NCBI GenBank assembly: GCA_963743575.1
Contig: CAVUQC010000001.1
Span: forward strand, 51,337 to 115,336
Reading direction: 5' to 3'
DNA: 64,000 bases
DNA from: DASUPK01 sp963743575
GTDB taxonomy: Bacteria > Actinomycetota > Thermoleophilia > Solirubrobacterales > 70-9
Of this stretch, positions 15,917 to 24,837 are shown in pieces. A model generated the notes under the pieces. It ran no database searches. It worked only from the letters and a program-made list of their open reading frames with translations, and was not told the DNA's origin. Every line of letters starts with the position of its first letter. Within the stretch, counting starts at the first letter, position 1. The translations under genes and the position numbers were made by a program.

Positions 15917-16351
15917 TCACGGTTGCGTGGCGAGCGCGACCAGGGTGCCGATGGTGAGAAAAGGGGCGAACGGGATCGTCCGGCTCCGGGCCGAGCGGCC
16001 GTGGCGGGCGACCAGGAGGAGGCCCGCGGCCGAGCCCGCGGCGAAGGCGACCAGCATCGCCTCGGCCACCCGGCCGCCGAGATCGAAGCCGAGCACCGCG
16101 GCGAGCTTCACGTCCCCCAGGCCCATCCCGTCTGGGCGGATCAGCGCGGCACCGAGCAGGAAGCCGCCCGCCGCCAGGCCTGCCAGCAGCCGCTCGGGCA
16201 TGGTGGCGGGCTCCCAGAGCAGGCAGACCGGGGCGGCCACCGCCAGGTTCCCCGCGAGCGCGCCGTTCGGGATCAGCCGCGTACGCAGGTCGCTGGCCGT
16301 GACGATGCCGAGCAGGATGACCAGCGAGGCGTCGAGGACCGCGGCGGCCAT
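15917..16351 (-). CDS. Prepilin peptidase (A24), catalytic domain only
   Basis: Membrane aspartyl protease that cleaves type IV prepilin leader peptides. The 144-residue protein holds only the A24 domain: first catalytic Asp in ASDLRTRLIPN (about residue 22) and second in the GMGLGDVKL motif (GxGD). The N-terminal Cys-rich methylase domain of PilD is absent, as in many actinobacterial and Flp-pilus (TadV-like) enzymes. No pilin gene is nearby in the window. ATG 16351 is chosen because the preceding frame is not hydrophobic or family-like. Confidence 0.82.
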   Translation of the reverse strand: MAAAVLDASLVILLGIVTASDLRTRLIPNGALAGNLAVAAPVCLLWEPATMPERLLAGLAAGGFLLGAALIRPDGMGLGDVKLAAVLGFDLGGRVAEAMLVAFAAGSAAGLLLVARHGRSARSRTIPFAPFLTIGTLVALATQP

Positions 16352-16389
16352 ATCGTTGAGAGACCCGTGTCCCCGAACCTCTCCCCCTG

Positions 16390-16932
16390 ATGGCGGCCCG
16401 CCGGCTGCTGATCGTGATGCTGATCCTGCTCGGGCTCTCGACGCTCGCTGCGGCCCTGGTCCCACAGCACGCCCTCCGCGGCGGCACCACGTCGAGCACG
16501 ACCACCACCCAGCCGGCACAGACCGCGACGCCGAAGCCGCCTCCGGAACGCTCCCTGACGGTTCAGATCATGGTCGGTGGCAAGAAGGTTCCGGTTGTCG
16601 CAAAGCCTGTCTGCAAGGACCGCAAGCCCAGGTGCGAGCCGCTCCACGTCGGCGATCAGCTCTCCCTGCAGGTGCTCTCCAAGCACCAGGCGGAGCTCGA
16701 GATTCCCACCTTCGGCCTGATCGGAGTGGCCAGTCCGAACGCCCCCGCGTTCTTCCAGCTCCTGCCGAGTGAGCCCGGGACCATCGGAGTCGTCTTCACC
16801 ACGCCCCGCGAGGTGGCGGCGCGAATCGAGGTCCTGACCGCGAAGGCCGCCAAGCAGGCGATCGCCAAGCCGAAGCAGAACTCGAACTCGAACTCGAACT
16901 CGAAGGCTAGGTCTCGAGCTCCAGGGGGATGA
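16390..16932 (+). CDS. Membrane-anchored hypothetical protein with Asn-Ser repeat tail
   Basis: Unrecognised 180-residue protein. It has an N-terminal membrane anchor (RRLLIVMLILLGLSTLAAAL), a Thr/Pro-rich spacer, then an extracytoplasmic beta-rich domain of about 85 residues containing a Cys pair (KPVCKDRKPRCEP) and hydrophobic strands (ELEIPTFGLIGVASP, GTIGVVFTTP). The shape recalls cupredoxin-like domains, but I see no full copper-site motif. The C-terminus is a (NS)4 repeat and Arg-rich. Its last 26 bases overlap the 3' end of the convergent htrA gene. Confidence 0.55.
   Translation: MAARRLLIVMLILLGLSTLAAALVPQHALRGGTTSSTTTTQPAQTATPKPPPERSLTVQIMVGGKKVPVVAKPVCKDRKPRCEPLHVGDQLSLQVLSKHQAELEIPTFGLIGVASPNAPAFFQLLPSEPGTIGVVFTTPREVAARIEVLTAKAAKQAIAKPKQNSNSNSNSKARSRAPGG
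16879..16902 (+). repeat. Hexanucleotide tandem repeat (AACTCG)4
   Basis: Four perfect copies of AACTCG encode the Asn-Ser repeat at the end of the membrane-anchored hypothetical protein. Copy-number change would lengthen or shorten the tail without a frameshift. Confidence 0.85.
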
Positions 16933-17932
16933 GGTCGACCTGGAGGAGTTCGCCGTCGCGGACGACCTTCACCTCGACGCCCTGACCGATCCGCTCCGCG
17001 ACCATCAGGCGCTGGAGGTCCCCCACGTCGCCCATCGGCTCGCCGTCCACCTCGACGATCAGGTCCTCGGCGCGGAGCCTCGCCCGTGCGGCCGGGCTGC
17101 CCGAGACCACCTCGACGACCTCGATTCCCTTCTCACGCCCCAGTCGCGTGGCGATCCTCGGCGGCAGTGGCCGGGATCCGCCGACGATGCCGATGTAGGC
17201 CCGCCGCACCCTGCCCTCCTTCATCAGCGCCGAGATCAGCCTCCGGGTGGCGTCGTTGATGGGAACCGCGAGGCCGAGACCGATCCCCGCGACCGCGGTG
17301 TTGATGCCGACCACGCGGCCGAGGCCATCGGCCAGCGCGCCGCCGGAGTTGCCCGGGTTGAGGGCGGCATCGGTCTGGATCACGTTCTCGACCAGGCGCC
17401 CGGCCGATCCGGAGCGCGTGGGCAGCGAGCGGCCGAGGGCGGAGACGACCCCCGCCGTCACCGTGCCTGCCAGGCCCATCGGGCTACCGATCGCGACGAC
17501 GAGCTGACCAACGCGGAGGTCGTCGGCGTCGCCAAGCTGTGCCGTCTCCAGGTCGCGCGCCTCGGCACGGACCACGGCAAGATCGGAGAGTGGGTCGGCG
17601 CCGACCACCTCGGCACTCAGCTCCCGGCCATCCGAAAACGATGCGCTCACCCGGTGCCCACCCGCCACCACGTGCGCCGAGGTGAGCATGTAGCCGTCCG
17701 AGGAGATCGCGACCCCGGAACCGGCCCCCTCGGCCCGTCCGCGACGGGTGCGCCGCATGACGGCCAGATGAGCGACCGACGGCGTCAGCCTCTCGGCGAC
17801 GCCGGAGACGGTTCGCGAATAGGCGTCGAAGGCGTCGGCGTCGGGGAGACGCCCAGCGGGAGACGACGGGCTCCCGTTCGCGACGCCGTCGATCAGCCTC
17901 AGGCCTCCCGAGATGAGCTTCAACCGTGGCAC
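16907..17932 (-). CDS. HtrA/DegP-like trypsin-fold serine protease with PDZ domain
   Basis: Quality-control protease of 341 residues. The catalytic triad is visible: His in TSAHVV (about 86), Asp in DPLSDLAVV (about 117) and Ser in NPGNSGGAL (about 197). A PDZ domain occupies about 255-335 (IGIVGGSRPLP to LRAEDLIVEVDGEPM). Unlike most HtrA proteins it shows neither a signal peptide nor a transmembrane segment in the first 55 residues, so it may be cytosolic or use an unseen upstream start. It is convergent with the preceding gene and precedes aroE's end on the same strand. Confidence 0.88.
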   Translation of the reverse strand: MPRLKLISGGLRLIDGVANGSPSSPAGRLPDADAFDAYSRTVSGVAERLTPSVAHLAVMRRTRRGRAEGAGSGVAISSDGYMLTSAHVVAGGHRVSASFSDGRELSAEVVGADPLSDLAVVRAEARDLETAQLGDADDLRVGQLVVAIGSPMGLAGTVTAGVVSALGRSLPTRSGSAGRLVENVIQTDAALNPGNSGGALADGLGRVVGINTAVAGIGLGLAVPINDATRRLISALMKEGRVRRAYIGIVGGSRPLPPRIATRLGREKGIEVVEVVSGSPAARARLRAEDLIVEVDGEPMGDVGDLQRLMVAERIGQGVEVKVVRDGELLQVDLIPLELET

Positions 17933-17962
17933 TAACGAAAAATTAGCACCGGGGCATCGCCG

Positions 17963-18793
17963 TCAAACGCGGGCTGCGCTGCGCATGACGTCCAGCGCCG
18001 GCTCTGAGCCCGTCCAGATGCGGAGGGATTCGGCGCCCTGCCGCACCAGGACCTCCAGGCCGTCGACCGCCTCCGCCGAGCGGCGCTGCGCCTCCGCCAC
18101 GAGGCGGCTCTCCGAGCCCGCGTAGACGAGGTCGACGATGACCACACCGGGTCCCAGCCTCTCGGGATCGATCGGGAGTTGCTCGAAGGGATCCTCGTCA
18201 GCCATGCCGATCGCGGTGCAGTTGACGATCAGCCCGTAGCCCCCGGGTCGCGCCTGCTCGGCGGTCACCGGGGCGAGCCGGCCCTCGGCCGGCGTACCGG
18301 CGCCCGCGCCCGCGAGATCGCGCACCAGCTCGTCAGCCCGCGCCCCCGTCCGGTTCCAGACGGAGACCAGGGCACCCTCTCCGGCCAGTGTCCAGACTGC
18401 CGCGCGAGCCGATCCACCGGCTCCGAGGACGAGTGCGCTCTTCCCCGCGACCGGCCCGGGCAGCGCGGCCAGCAGACCGGTCGCGTCGGTGTTCGCCGCC
18501 CGGATGCGCCCATCGGCGAAGCTCAGCGTGTTGGCGGCTCCGATCTCCTCGGCCGCCTGCGAGGCCTCGTCCGCCACCGCCAGGGCCGCCTCCTTGTGCG
18601 GAATCGTCACGTTGACCCCGACGAAGCCATCCCCGGGCAGCGAACGGACCAGCTCCGTGAATCGAGCGGGCTCCACGTCGATGGCCTCATAGCTCCACTC
18701 ATCGGCCAGGCCGAGCTCCGCGAGTGCGGCGGACTGCATCGCCGGCGAGCGGGAGTGCGAGACCGGATGCCCAAGGACGGCGAGCCGGTTCAC
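17963..18793 (-). CDS. aroE: Shikimate dehydrogenase
   Basis: NADP-dependent reduction of 3-dehydroshikimate to shikimate. At 276 residues it has normal length. Seen: HPVSHSRSP (shikimate-binding Ser pair), NVTIPHKEAAL with the catalytic Lys, the second active-site loop AANTDATGL, and the Rossmann motif VLGAGGSARAAVW followed by WNRTGARADEL. It lies 7 bases downstream of mltG, separated from the other aro genes by htrA and the prepilin peptidase gene. Confidence 0.94.
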   Translation of the reverse strand: MNRLAVLGHPVSHSRSPAMQSAALAELGLADEWSYEAIDVEPARFTELVRSLPGDGFVGVNVTIPHKEAALAVADEASQAAEEIGAANTLSFADGRIRAANTDATGLLAALPGPVAGKSALVLGAGGSARAAVWTLAGEGALVSVWNRTGARADELVRDLAGAGAGTPAEGRLAPVTAEQARPGGYGLIVNCTAIGMADEDPFEQLPIDPERLGPGVVIVDLVYAGSESRLVAEAQRRSAEAVDGLEVLVRQGAESLRIWTGSEPALDVMRSAARV

Positions 18794-18800
18794 GCGCGGC

Positions 18801-20258
18801 TCAACTCCGGCAGTTCGGCGTGGCGTGGCCGGATTGATACGCGGCGACGAGGTGGTTGAACTCGTCCCCGCTCGCGGTGAAGCAGTGGTGGCCGCTGTTG
18901 TTCCCGTTGAGGACGTAGTAGAGGTAGTTGACCTTGGCGGGGCGCGCAGCCGCCTTGATCGCGTCGAGACCGGGGTTGCCGATCGGGGTCGGCGGGAGCC
19001 CCGCGTTGATGCGCGTGTTGTACGGCGAGGACGACTGGAGCTGCGACTCGGTGATGTCGCCGGTGTAGTTGTGGAACTCGAAGCGGGTGGTGGCGTCGAT
19101 CTGCAGCGGCATGCCGCGATGGAGCCGGTTGTAGATCACCGCGGCGACCAGTGGGCGCTCGGAGGGGATCTGGACCTCCTTGTCGATCATCGAGGCGATC
19201 GTGAGGACGTCGTAGACCGTCAGGTTCTTGGACTTCGCGTAGGAGAGGTTCACGCCCGCGATGTTCTCCTGGAATCCCTGGAGCTGCTTCGAGATGAGCT
19301 GGTCCACGCTCGACCCCGGATCAAGCTGGTAGGTCGCAGGGAACAGGAATCCCTCGAGCGACGGCGGGTTCTTCGCGCCGTACTTGTTCGGATCGAATCC
19401 CTTGAAGCTCTTGCTCGCGGCGAGGTAGTCACCGCTCAATCCCAGGCCCTTGATCGTCGCGGCGGTCTGCACCCGGTCCTCGCCCTCCGGGATCGTCACG
19501 GTCACCTCGCCGCCCGAGCTGGTCAGCTTGTCGATCGCCGACCCGTAACTCATGTTGTGCGCGAGGACGTAGCGGCCCGGAAGGATCTTGTCCTCGTTGC
19601 CTGAGAGCTTCAGGCGCCACTCGAAGAGCGTCCCGTTCGAGACCACGTCGTTCTTGGTGAGCAGGTCGGAGACCTCGCTCGCGGTGGCGCCCTCGGGCAC
19701 AGTGACAATCGCCTCGCCGGAACCGTCGCCCGGGTCGAACGGCGGCGGCTGGAAGAAGGCGATCAAGAACCAGGCGACGAGCACTCCGACCAGAACCAGG
19801 CCGAGCGCCAGGAACCGGCGGCGGTGATACGTCCCACGTGGCTTCGGCGGCCGTGGGTCCCCCCCGTCCCGGCCGAGGCGCTGCCTGATCGTTCTCCTCG
19901 GCGCCTTGGGGACAGCCGGTGGCGGCGCCGTCTGTGGCGCCGCCGTCTGAGCGGCGGCCGCCTGCGGCGCGGCCGCGGATGCCTTTCGGGTTCGAGCACG
20001 CTTCTGCCGCGCCTTCGCCGGCTTCGCCTGAGCCGGAGGCGCCTCGGCCGGCGGGGGCTCGGCGGGAGGCGGGGCGGCGGCCTTGCGCGGCTTCTTGGAC
20101 TTAGTGCGGCGCTGCTCGCGCTCGCGGCGCCGGCGCTCGCGCTCGAGGGAGGCCGGGTCGTCCCGGCCGAACTCGTCGGTCGGCGGCTTCAGCCCGTCGC
20201 CGCCGGGCGGGGTGAGGTTCCCCTCGGTGTCGACGTTCCAGTCCCCCTGGTCCTCCAT
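18801..20258 (-). CDS. mltG: Endolytic murein transglycosylase MltG (YceG-like)
   Basis: Cleaves nascent glycan strands near the membrane and helps set glycan length. The 485-residue protein has a long Ala/Pro/Lys/Arg-rich cytosolic N-terminus (1-140), one transmembrane helix (FLALGLVLVGVLVAWFLIAF, about 157-176) and the extracytoplasmic YceG domain: SLEGFLFPATYQL, ASMIDKEV in place of the usual ASIVEKE, NRLHRGMPLQIDATTRF, and NAGLPPTPIGNPGLDAI. The ATG at 20258 shares a base with the ruvX stop (TGATG), and this fixes the start. Confidence 0.92.
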   Translation of the reverse strand: MEDQGDWNVDTEGNLTPPGGDGLKPPTDEFGRDDPASLERERRRREREQRRTKSKKPRKAAAPPPAEPPPAEAPPAQAKPAKARQKRARTRKASAAAPQAAAAQTAAPQTAPPPAVPKAPRRTIRQRLGRDGGDPRPPKPRGTYHRRRFLALGLVLVGVLVAWFLIAFFQPPPFDPGDGSGEAIVTVPEGATASEVSDLLTKNDVVSNGTLFEWRLKLSGNEDKILPGRYVLAHNMSYGSAIDKLTSSGGEVTVTIPEGEDRVQTAATIKGLGLSGDYLAASKSFKGFDPNKYGAKNPPSLEGFLFPATYQLDPGSSVDQLISKQLQGFQENIAGVNLSYAKSKNLTVYDVLTIASMIDKEVQIPSERPLVAAVIYNRLHRGMPLQIDATTRFEFHNYTGDITESQLQSSSPYNTRINAGLPPTPIGNPGLDAIKAAARPAKVNYLYYVLNGNNSGHHCFTASGDEFNHLVAAYQSGHATPNCRS

Positions 20259-20644
20259 CAGGTCGATCCCTCCCTCGCCAGGTAGCTCTCCAGCAGGTGG
20301 GCGGCGGCGAGCGAGTCGCGATCGGCTCGGGCGCCCTCGCGGGCGCTCCGGTCGGCCATCCGCGTCGTCAGCCGCTCGTCGTAGGTCTCCACGGGAACAT
20401 CCAGGAGCTCGGCCAGCTCGGAGGCGAACGCACGGCTGACGCGGGCCTGATCGCCCTCCTCGCCCCTGAGCGTGGTCGGCAGGCCGACGATCACCCGCTC
20501 CGCCCCCTCGCTCGTAGCGACCTCGGCGACCGCCGCGGGGTCGGGTGGCTCGACCGCGGCGAGCGGCCGCGCCAGGGTCCCGGTCGGGTCCGAAATCGCA
20601 CAACCGCAGCGGGCGGTGCCGTAATCGAGGGCGAGCACCCGCAA
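20258..20644 (-). CDS. ruvX: RuvX/YqgF-type Holliday junction resolvase
   Basis: RNase H-fold nuclease of 128 residues. The N-terminal strand ALDYGTARCGCAISD carries the first catalytic Asp; the C-terminal TTRMADR and ADRDSLAAAHLLESYL carry the remaining acidic residues. YqgF proteins process 16S rRNA ends or resolve junctions; the annotation as resolvase is traditional. It is coupled to mltG through a TGATG overlap, the usual neighbourhood (ruvX-mltG-aroE). Confidence 0.92.
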   Translation of the reverse strand: MRVLALDYGTARCGCAISDPTGTLARPLAAVEPPDPAAVAEVATSEGAERVIVGLPTTLRGEEGDQARVSRAFASELAELLDVPVETYDERLTTRMADRSAREGARADRDSLAAAHLLESYLAREGST

Positions 20645-20648
20645 GAAG

Positions 20649-21740
20649 CTATCGGCTAGCCGCCGCTACGGGCTCCGGCTCGCCGGGCAGCCGGTCGCTG
20701 GCCGACTCCGGGCTGTCCGGAGCAACCTCCGTGGCCTCGATCTGGCTCGCATCGACGTTCCGCGGGTGGTGGCAGGCCGCCGCCTGCCCTGAGCCGTAGT
20801 CGGCCAGGGGCGGCTCATTCTCCGAGCAGATCTCGCTCGCCCAGGGGCAGCGCGTGTGGAAGCGGCACGCCGAGGGCGGGTCGACGGGGCTCGGCACGTC
20901 CCCCTCCAACACGATCGGCTTGCGCTCGGCGTTCACCTTCGGGTCCGGGATCGGGACGGCCGAGAGCAACGCGACCGAGTACGGATGGATCGGACGCTCG
21001 TAGAGCACCGCCGCCGGCGAACGCTCGACGATCTTCCCCAGGTACATGACCGCGATCCGGTCGGAGACATGGCGGACGACGCCGAGGTCGTGCGCGACGA
21101 AGATGTAGGAGAGGTTGAACTCGTCCTGGAGATCCTCGAGCAGGTTGATGATCTGGGCCTGGATCGAGACGTCGAGGGCGGACACGGGCTCATCGGCGAT
21201 GATCAGCTTGGGCCGCAGGGCGAGTGCCCGGGCAATGCCGATCCGCTGTCGCTGACCGCCGGAGAACTCGTGCGGGTAGCGGTTGTAGTGCTCGGGCTGA
21301 AGGCCCACCCTGTCCATCAGCTGCTGAACCTCGCGGCGGAGCTGGGTTCCGGAGGCGAGGCCATGCAGCTGCAGCGGGTCGCCGATGATCTGCCCCACCC
21401 GCTTCCGCGGGTTGAGCGACGCGTAGGGGTCCTGGAAGATCATCTGGATCTCCCGCCTGACCGGTTCCAGCTTCTTCCGCGACAGACCGATGAGCTCGTT
21501 GCCGCGGTATCGGACCGAGCCAGAGGTCGGGTCGAGCAGCTGAAGGATCGTTCGGCAGAGCGTCGACTTGCCGCAGCCGGACTCGCCGACCAGTCCCAGC
21601 GTCTCGCCCTCGTGCAGGGTGAGGCTGACGTCATCCACGGCCTTGACGTTCGCCACCGTCCGGTCGAAGAAGATCCCCGACTTGATCGGGAAGTGCTTGA
21701 CCAGGTGCTCGACCTCGAGGATCGGATCGCCCTTGGCCAT
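20649..21740 (-). CDS. Peptide ABC transporter ATP-binding protein (OppF/DppF type)
   Basis: One of two ATPases of a peptide importer. The 363-residue protein has Walker A GESGCGKST (about 52-60), the Q-loop FQDPYASLNPR, signature FSGGQRQRIGIARAL, Walker B LIIADEPVSALD and the switch His in VAHDLG. The C-terminal oligopeptide-transporter domain has the HTRCPWASEIC cysteine pattern. Its ATG is in a TGATG overlap with the upstream ATPase gene. It closes the SBP-permease-permease-ATPase-ATPase operon. Confidence 0.93.
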   Translation of the reverse strand: MAKGDPILEVEHLVKHFPIKSGIFFDRTVANVKAVDDVSLTLHEGETLGLVGESGCGKSTLCRTILQLLDPTSGSVRYRGNELIGLSRKKLEPVRREIQMIFQDPYASLNPRKRVGQIIGDPLQLHGLASGTQLRREVQQLMDRVGLQPEHYNRYPHEFSGGQRQRIGIARALALRPKLIIADEPVSALDVSIQAQIINLLEDLQDEFNLSYIFVAHDLGVVRHVSDRIAVMYLGKIVERSPAAVLYERPIHPYSVALLSAVPIPDPKVNAERKPIVLEGDVPSPVDPPSACRFHTRCPWASEICSENEPPLADYGSGQAAACHHPRNVDASQIEATEVAPDSPESASDRLPGEPEPVAAASR

Positions 21741-22780
21741 CAGGCGACGACCTCGGGCGCCTCGAGGCCGATTCGGCCGTCCACCTCGCGGAGCTGCTTC
21801 TTCTCCTGCGGGTCCAGCCAGCACCGGTCGGCGTGGCCGGCGGCCCTGGTGACGCGCTCCTTCAACTCGGGAGGCTCCGAGCACTTCCCGAAGGCATGGG
21901 GGCAGCGGGGCGCGAAGCGGCAGCCCGGCGGCGGTGTCAGCAGCGAGGGCGGCTGCCCGCCGATCTGCGGCAGCCGGTCCGGCCGGTCCTGGTCGAGACG
22001 GGCGATCGACCCGAGCAGACCCCACGTGTACGGGTGCTGCGGGTCGTAGAAGATCTCGTCGAGCGAGCCCTGCTCGACAACCTGGCCGGCGTACATCACC
22101 AGCACGCGGTCGGCAATCTCTGCGACTACGCCCAGGTCATGGGTGATCAGGATCACCGAGAGCCCCTGCTCCTGGTTCAGGTCCTGGAGCAGCTTGATGA
22201 TCTGTGCCTGGATCGTCACGTCGAGGGCCGTGGACGGCTCATCCGCGATCAGAACCGCAGGCTCGAGCGACAGCGCCATCGCGATCATCGCCCGCTGGCG
22301 CATGCCGCCGGAGAACTCGAACGGATAGTGATCCGCGCGCCGCTCGGCGTCCGGAATGCCGACGGCCTTCAGGGATTCCACAGCCTTCTTTCGCGCCGCC
22401 GCCTTGTCCAGGTCTCGGTGCGCCTGGATCGCCTCGACGATCTGGTCGCCGATCTTGTGGACTGGATTGAAGGAAGACATCGGGTCCTGAAAGACCATCG
22501 CGATCCGGTCGCCCCGGATCGTCTCGAGCTCGTCGTTGCTCGCGGTCGTGAGCTCCTTGCCCTGGTAGCGGACCGACCCCGAGATCCGGGAGTTCGTCCC
22601 GCGGGTCAGGCCGAGGATCGTCATTGCGGTGACCGACTTGCCGCAACCGGACTCCCCGACGATGCTGAGCACCTCGCCGGCCTCGAGCGAAAACGAGACC
22701 CCACCGACCGCGTGCACGGTGCCCTCGTCGGTTCCGAAGTCGACCTTCAGGTCCTCGATCTCGAGAAGTGGTCCCGCCAT
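21740..22780 (-). CDS. Peptide ABC transporter ATP-binding protein (OppD/DppD type)
   Basis: Second ATPase of the importer, 346 residues. Walker A GESGCGKSVT, Q-loop FQDPMSSFNPV, signature FSGGMRQRAMIAMAL, Walker B LIADEPSTALD and His in ITHDLG are all present. The C-terminal extension CRFAPRCPHAFGKC plus a later Cys (DRCW) is the set that binds an iron-sulfur cluster in DppD-like subunits; whether it does here is inferred. It directly follows the permease gene with a 9-base gap. Confidence 0.93.
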   Translation of the reverse strand: MAGPLLEIEDLKVDFGTDEGTVHAVGGVSFSLEAGEVLSIVGESGCGKSVTAMTILGLTRGTNSRISGSVRYQGKELTTASNDELETIRGDRIAMVFQDPMSSFNPVHKIGDQIVEAIQAHRDLDKAAARKKAVESLKAVGIPDAERRADHYPFEFSGGMRQRAMIAMALSLEPAVLIADEPSTALDVTIQAQIIKLLQDLNQEQGLSVILITHDLGVVAEIADRVLVMYAGQVVEQGSLDEIFYDPQHPYTWGLLGSIARLDQDRPDRLPQIGGQPPSLLTPPPGCRFAPRCPHAFGKCSEPPELKERVTRAAGHADRCWLDPQEKKQLREVDGRIGLEAPEVVA

Positions 22781-22789
22781 CGGACGAAC

Positions 22790-23740
22790 CTAGCCGCTCA
22801 GCCTGATCCGGGGGTCGAGCACGGCGTAGATGATGTCGACGACGGCGCTCAGGACCACGACGAAGAATGCGCCGAACATCGTGATCACGAGCACGGGCGG
22901 CACATCGAGCTGCTGAATCGAGTTGGCGGCGTACTGCCCGACCCCCTGGAGGTTGAAAACGGTCTCGGTCAGGATCGCGCCACCGCCGATCACGGCGGCG
23001 AAGTCGAGGCCGAAGAGCGAGACCACCGGGATCAGCGAGTTGCGGAGCACGTGGTGGATCAGGATCCGGCGCTCGCTGAGGCCCTTCGCTCGCGCGGTCC
23101 GCACGTAGTCCTCGTTGATGGTGTCGAGGATGTTGGACCGCAGGACCCTGGAGTAGAACCCGATGAAGAGCACCGACAGCACGAACCAGGGCAGGAGCAG
23201 GTGCGTGAACCAACCCCAGGGGTCGGAGGTGAACTTCACATAGCCGCCGGCCGGGAAGATCTGGATCTTGTAGGCGAATAACCAGAGGACGAGCGCACCG
23301 AGCAGGAAGACGGGAGTCGACACCCCGATCAGCGCAAGAACGGTGAGGCTCGTATCGGTGAACTTACCGGCCTTCACGGCGCTGATCACGCCGAACAGGA
23401 TTCCGAAGCCCAGCCAGATGATCCCGGCGCCGATGGCGAGCGAGAGGGTCGCCGGCAGGTCGCGCTTGATCTCGTCCTCGACGTTGATCTGCTGCTGGTA
23501 GGAGACGATCGAGCCATCGAAGACCTTCCCCATGGTGATGAAGTACTGCTCGTAGATCGGCTTGTCGAACCCCCAGTCCTTGCTGATCGCAGCGCGGGTC
23601 TCCGGCGTCGAGGTGCGCCCGCCGAGCCGCACCGCCGGATCGCCGTTCGGGATCGCCTGGAAGATCAGGAAGGTGAGCACCGAGATCGCGAACAGCACCC
23701 CCAACATGGCAAGCAGCCGGCGGACGATGAACCGGGCCAT
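22790..23740 (-). CDS. Peptide ABC transporter permease (OppB/DppB type)
   Basis: Inner-membrane subunit of 316 residues with six transmembrane helices. It begins with the family start FIVRRLLAMLGVLF and NGDPAVRLGG, and has the EAA-loop DYVRTARAKGLSERRI that contacts an ATPase subunit. The first helix is followed by a periplasmic loop (about 30-95) typical of OppB. ATG 23740 overlaps the stop of the preceding permease by one base. Confidence 0.92.
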   Translation of the reverse strand: MARFIVRRLLAMLGVLFAISVLTFLIFQAIPNGDPAVRLGGRTSTPETRAAISKDWGFDKPIYEQYFITMGKVFDGSIVSYQQQINVEDEIKRDLPATLSLAIGAGIIWLGFGILFGVISAVKAGKFTDTSLTVLALIGVSTPVFLLGALVLWLFAYKIQIFPAGGYVKFTSDPWGWFTHLLLPWFVLSVLFIGFYSRVLRSNILDTINEDYVRTARAKGLSERRILIHHVLRNSLIPVVSLFGLDFAAVIGGGAILTETVFNLQGVGQYAANSIQQLDVPPVLVITMFGAFFVVVLSAVVDIIYAVLDPRIRLSG

Positions 23741-24780
23741 CAGTGCTCGATGCGCACCTCGGCGCGCGGGTCGAGTGCGTCGCGGACCCCATCACCGAAG
23801 ACGTTGATCCCCAGCACAGCCAGGACGAGCATTCCTCCGGGGATCAGGGTGAGGTGCATCGCGCTCGGGATCAGGCGGATGCCGTCGCCGATCATCGTGC
23901 CCCACGAGGGGTTCGGAGCCTGAACGCCGGCGCCGAGGAAGGAGAGGGCCGCCTCGAGCAGGATCGCGTTGGCGATCATCAGGGGGATGAAGACGATGAT
24001 GCTCGACGCGATGTTCGGGAGGATCTCGCGGAACATGATCCGGAAGTTCCCCGCTCCCTGGGAGCGCGCCGCCTCGACGAATTCCTTTTCACGCAGGCTC
24101 AGCACCTGGCCGCGCAGGGGCTTCGCCATGTAGGGGATGTAGACGACGCCGATGATGATCGCCGGGATCCAGAGTGATGCCCCGTTGACGGTGAATAAGC
24201 CGAAGTTGAGCCCGCCGACGGCGAGCGCCGTCCCGAGCGCGATACCCAGCAGGATCACCGGGAAGGCCCAGATCAGGTCCATCGTCCGCGAGAGCACGCC
24301 GTCGAGGACTCCTCGGAAGTAGCCGCCGGACAGGGCGACGATCGTGGCGAAGAAGCAGCTGATGAAGGTCGCGATGAAGCCGATCTGCAGCGAGTTGCGA
24401 CCGCCGTAGAGCAACCGGACCGCGACGTCACGGCCGTTCGAGTCGGCCCCCAGTAAGAAGCGGCCCTTCCACGTCGGGCCGGTCGGGATCCCTCCCGGCG
24501 AGACGACGTCCTTCCCGCCGACGGTGTCCGTGATGTGGTTCGCCGAGGGCGTCGTGTGCGCGACATGCTTCGCGTACAACGGCGCGCACAGGCAGAGGAC
24601 CACGATGAACAGGAACATCGCCCCGAAGGCGAGGGCCGTCTTGTTGCGGCGGAGGCGGCGCGCGGCCAGCTTGTACGGGCCGACTCCGCCCTCGCCCTGG
24701 ACCTCGCTCGAGCCCAGGGGCATCTCCGGCTCTAATGCGGCCGGAACCCCCGGGCTCGGAGCGGTCGGGTCTACTGCCAT
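23740..24780 (-). CDS. Peptide ABC transporter permease (OppC/DppC type)
   Basis: Second permease, 346 residues from ATG 24780. The cytosolic N-terminus contains AARRLRRNKTAL before TM1, a periplasmic segment with LGADSNGRDVAVRLLYGGR (OppC hallmark), and the EAA-loop EFVEAARSQGAGNFRI. I prefer ATG 24780, which has AGGA five bases upstream, over the in-frame TTG at 24810, which would lie inside the hairpin following the binding-protein gene. Confidence 0.92.
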   Translation of the reverse strand: MAVDPTAPSPGVPAALEPEMPLGSSEVQGEGGVGPYKLAARRLRRNKTALAFGAMFLFIVVLCLCAPLYAKHVAHTTPSANHITDTVGGKDVVSPGGIPTGPTWKGRFLLGADSNGRDVAVRLLYGGRNSLQIGFIATFISCFFATIVALSGGYFRGVLDGVLSRTMDLIWAFPVILLGIALGTALAVGGLNFGLFTVNGASLWIPAIIIGVVYIPYMAKPLRGQVLSLREKEFVEAARSQGAGNFRIMFREILPNIASSIIVFIPLMIANAILLEAALSFLGAGVQAPNPSWGTMIGDGIRLIPSAMHLTLIPGGMLVLAVLGINVFGDGVRDALDPRAEVRIEH

Positions 24781-24788
24781 TTCGTCCT

Positions 24789-24808
24789 GGGGCGCCCTGG
24801 CGCGCCCC
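24789..24808 (-). promoter_or_regulatory. GC-rich hairpin between binding-protein and permease genes
   Basis: On the minus strand GGGGCGC and GCGCCCC pair (7 pairs, 6-base loop) 29 bases after the binding-protein stop and 8 bases before the permease ATG. No T run follows, so it is more likely an mRNA stabiliser or partial attenuator that keeps the binding protein more abundant than the membrane subunits than a full terminator. Confidence 0.5.
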
Positions 24809-24837
24809 AATCTTCCTTTATCTCGGTTCTCGGTCTC

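Noticed and set aside
16879..16902. The AACTCG repeat as a phase-variation switch
   Set aside because: A six-base unit cannot change the reading frame; at most it changes tail length.
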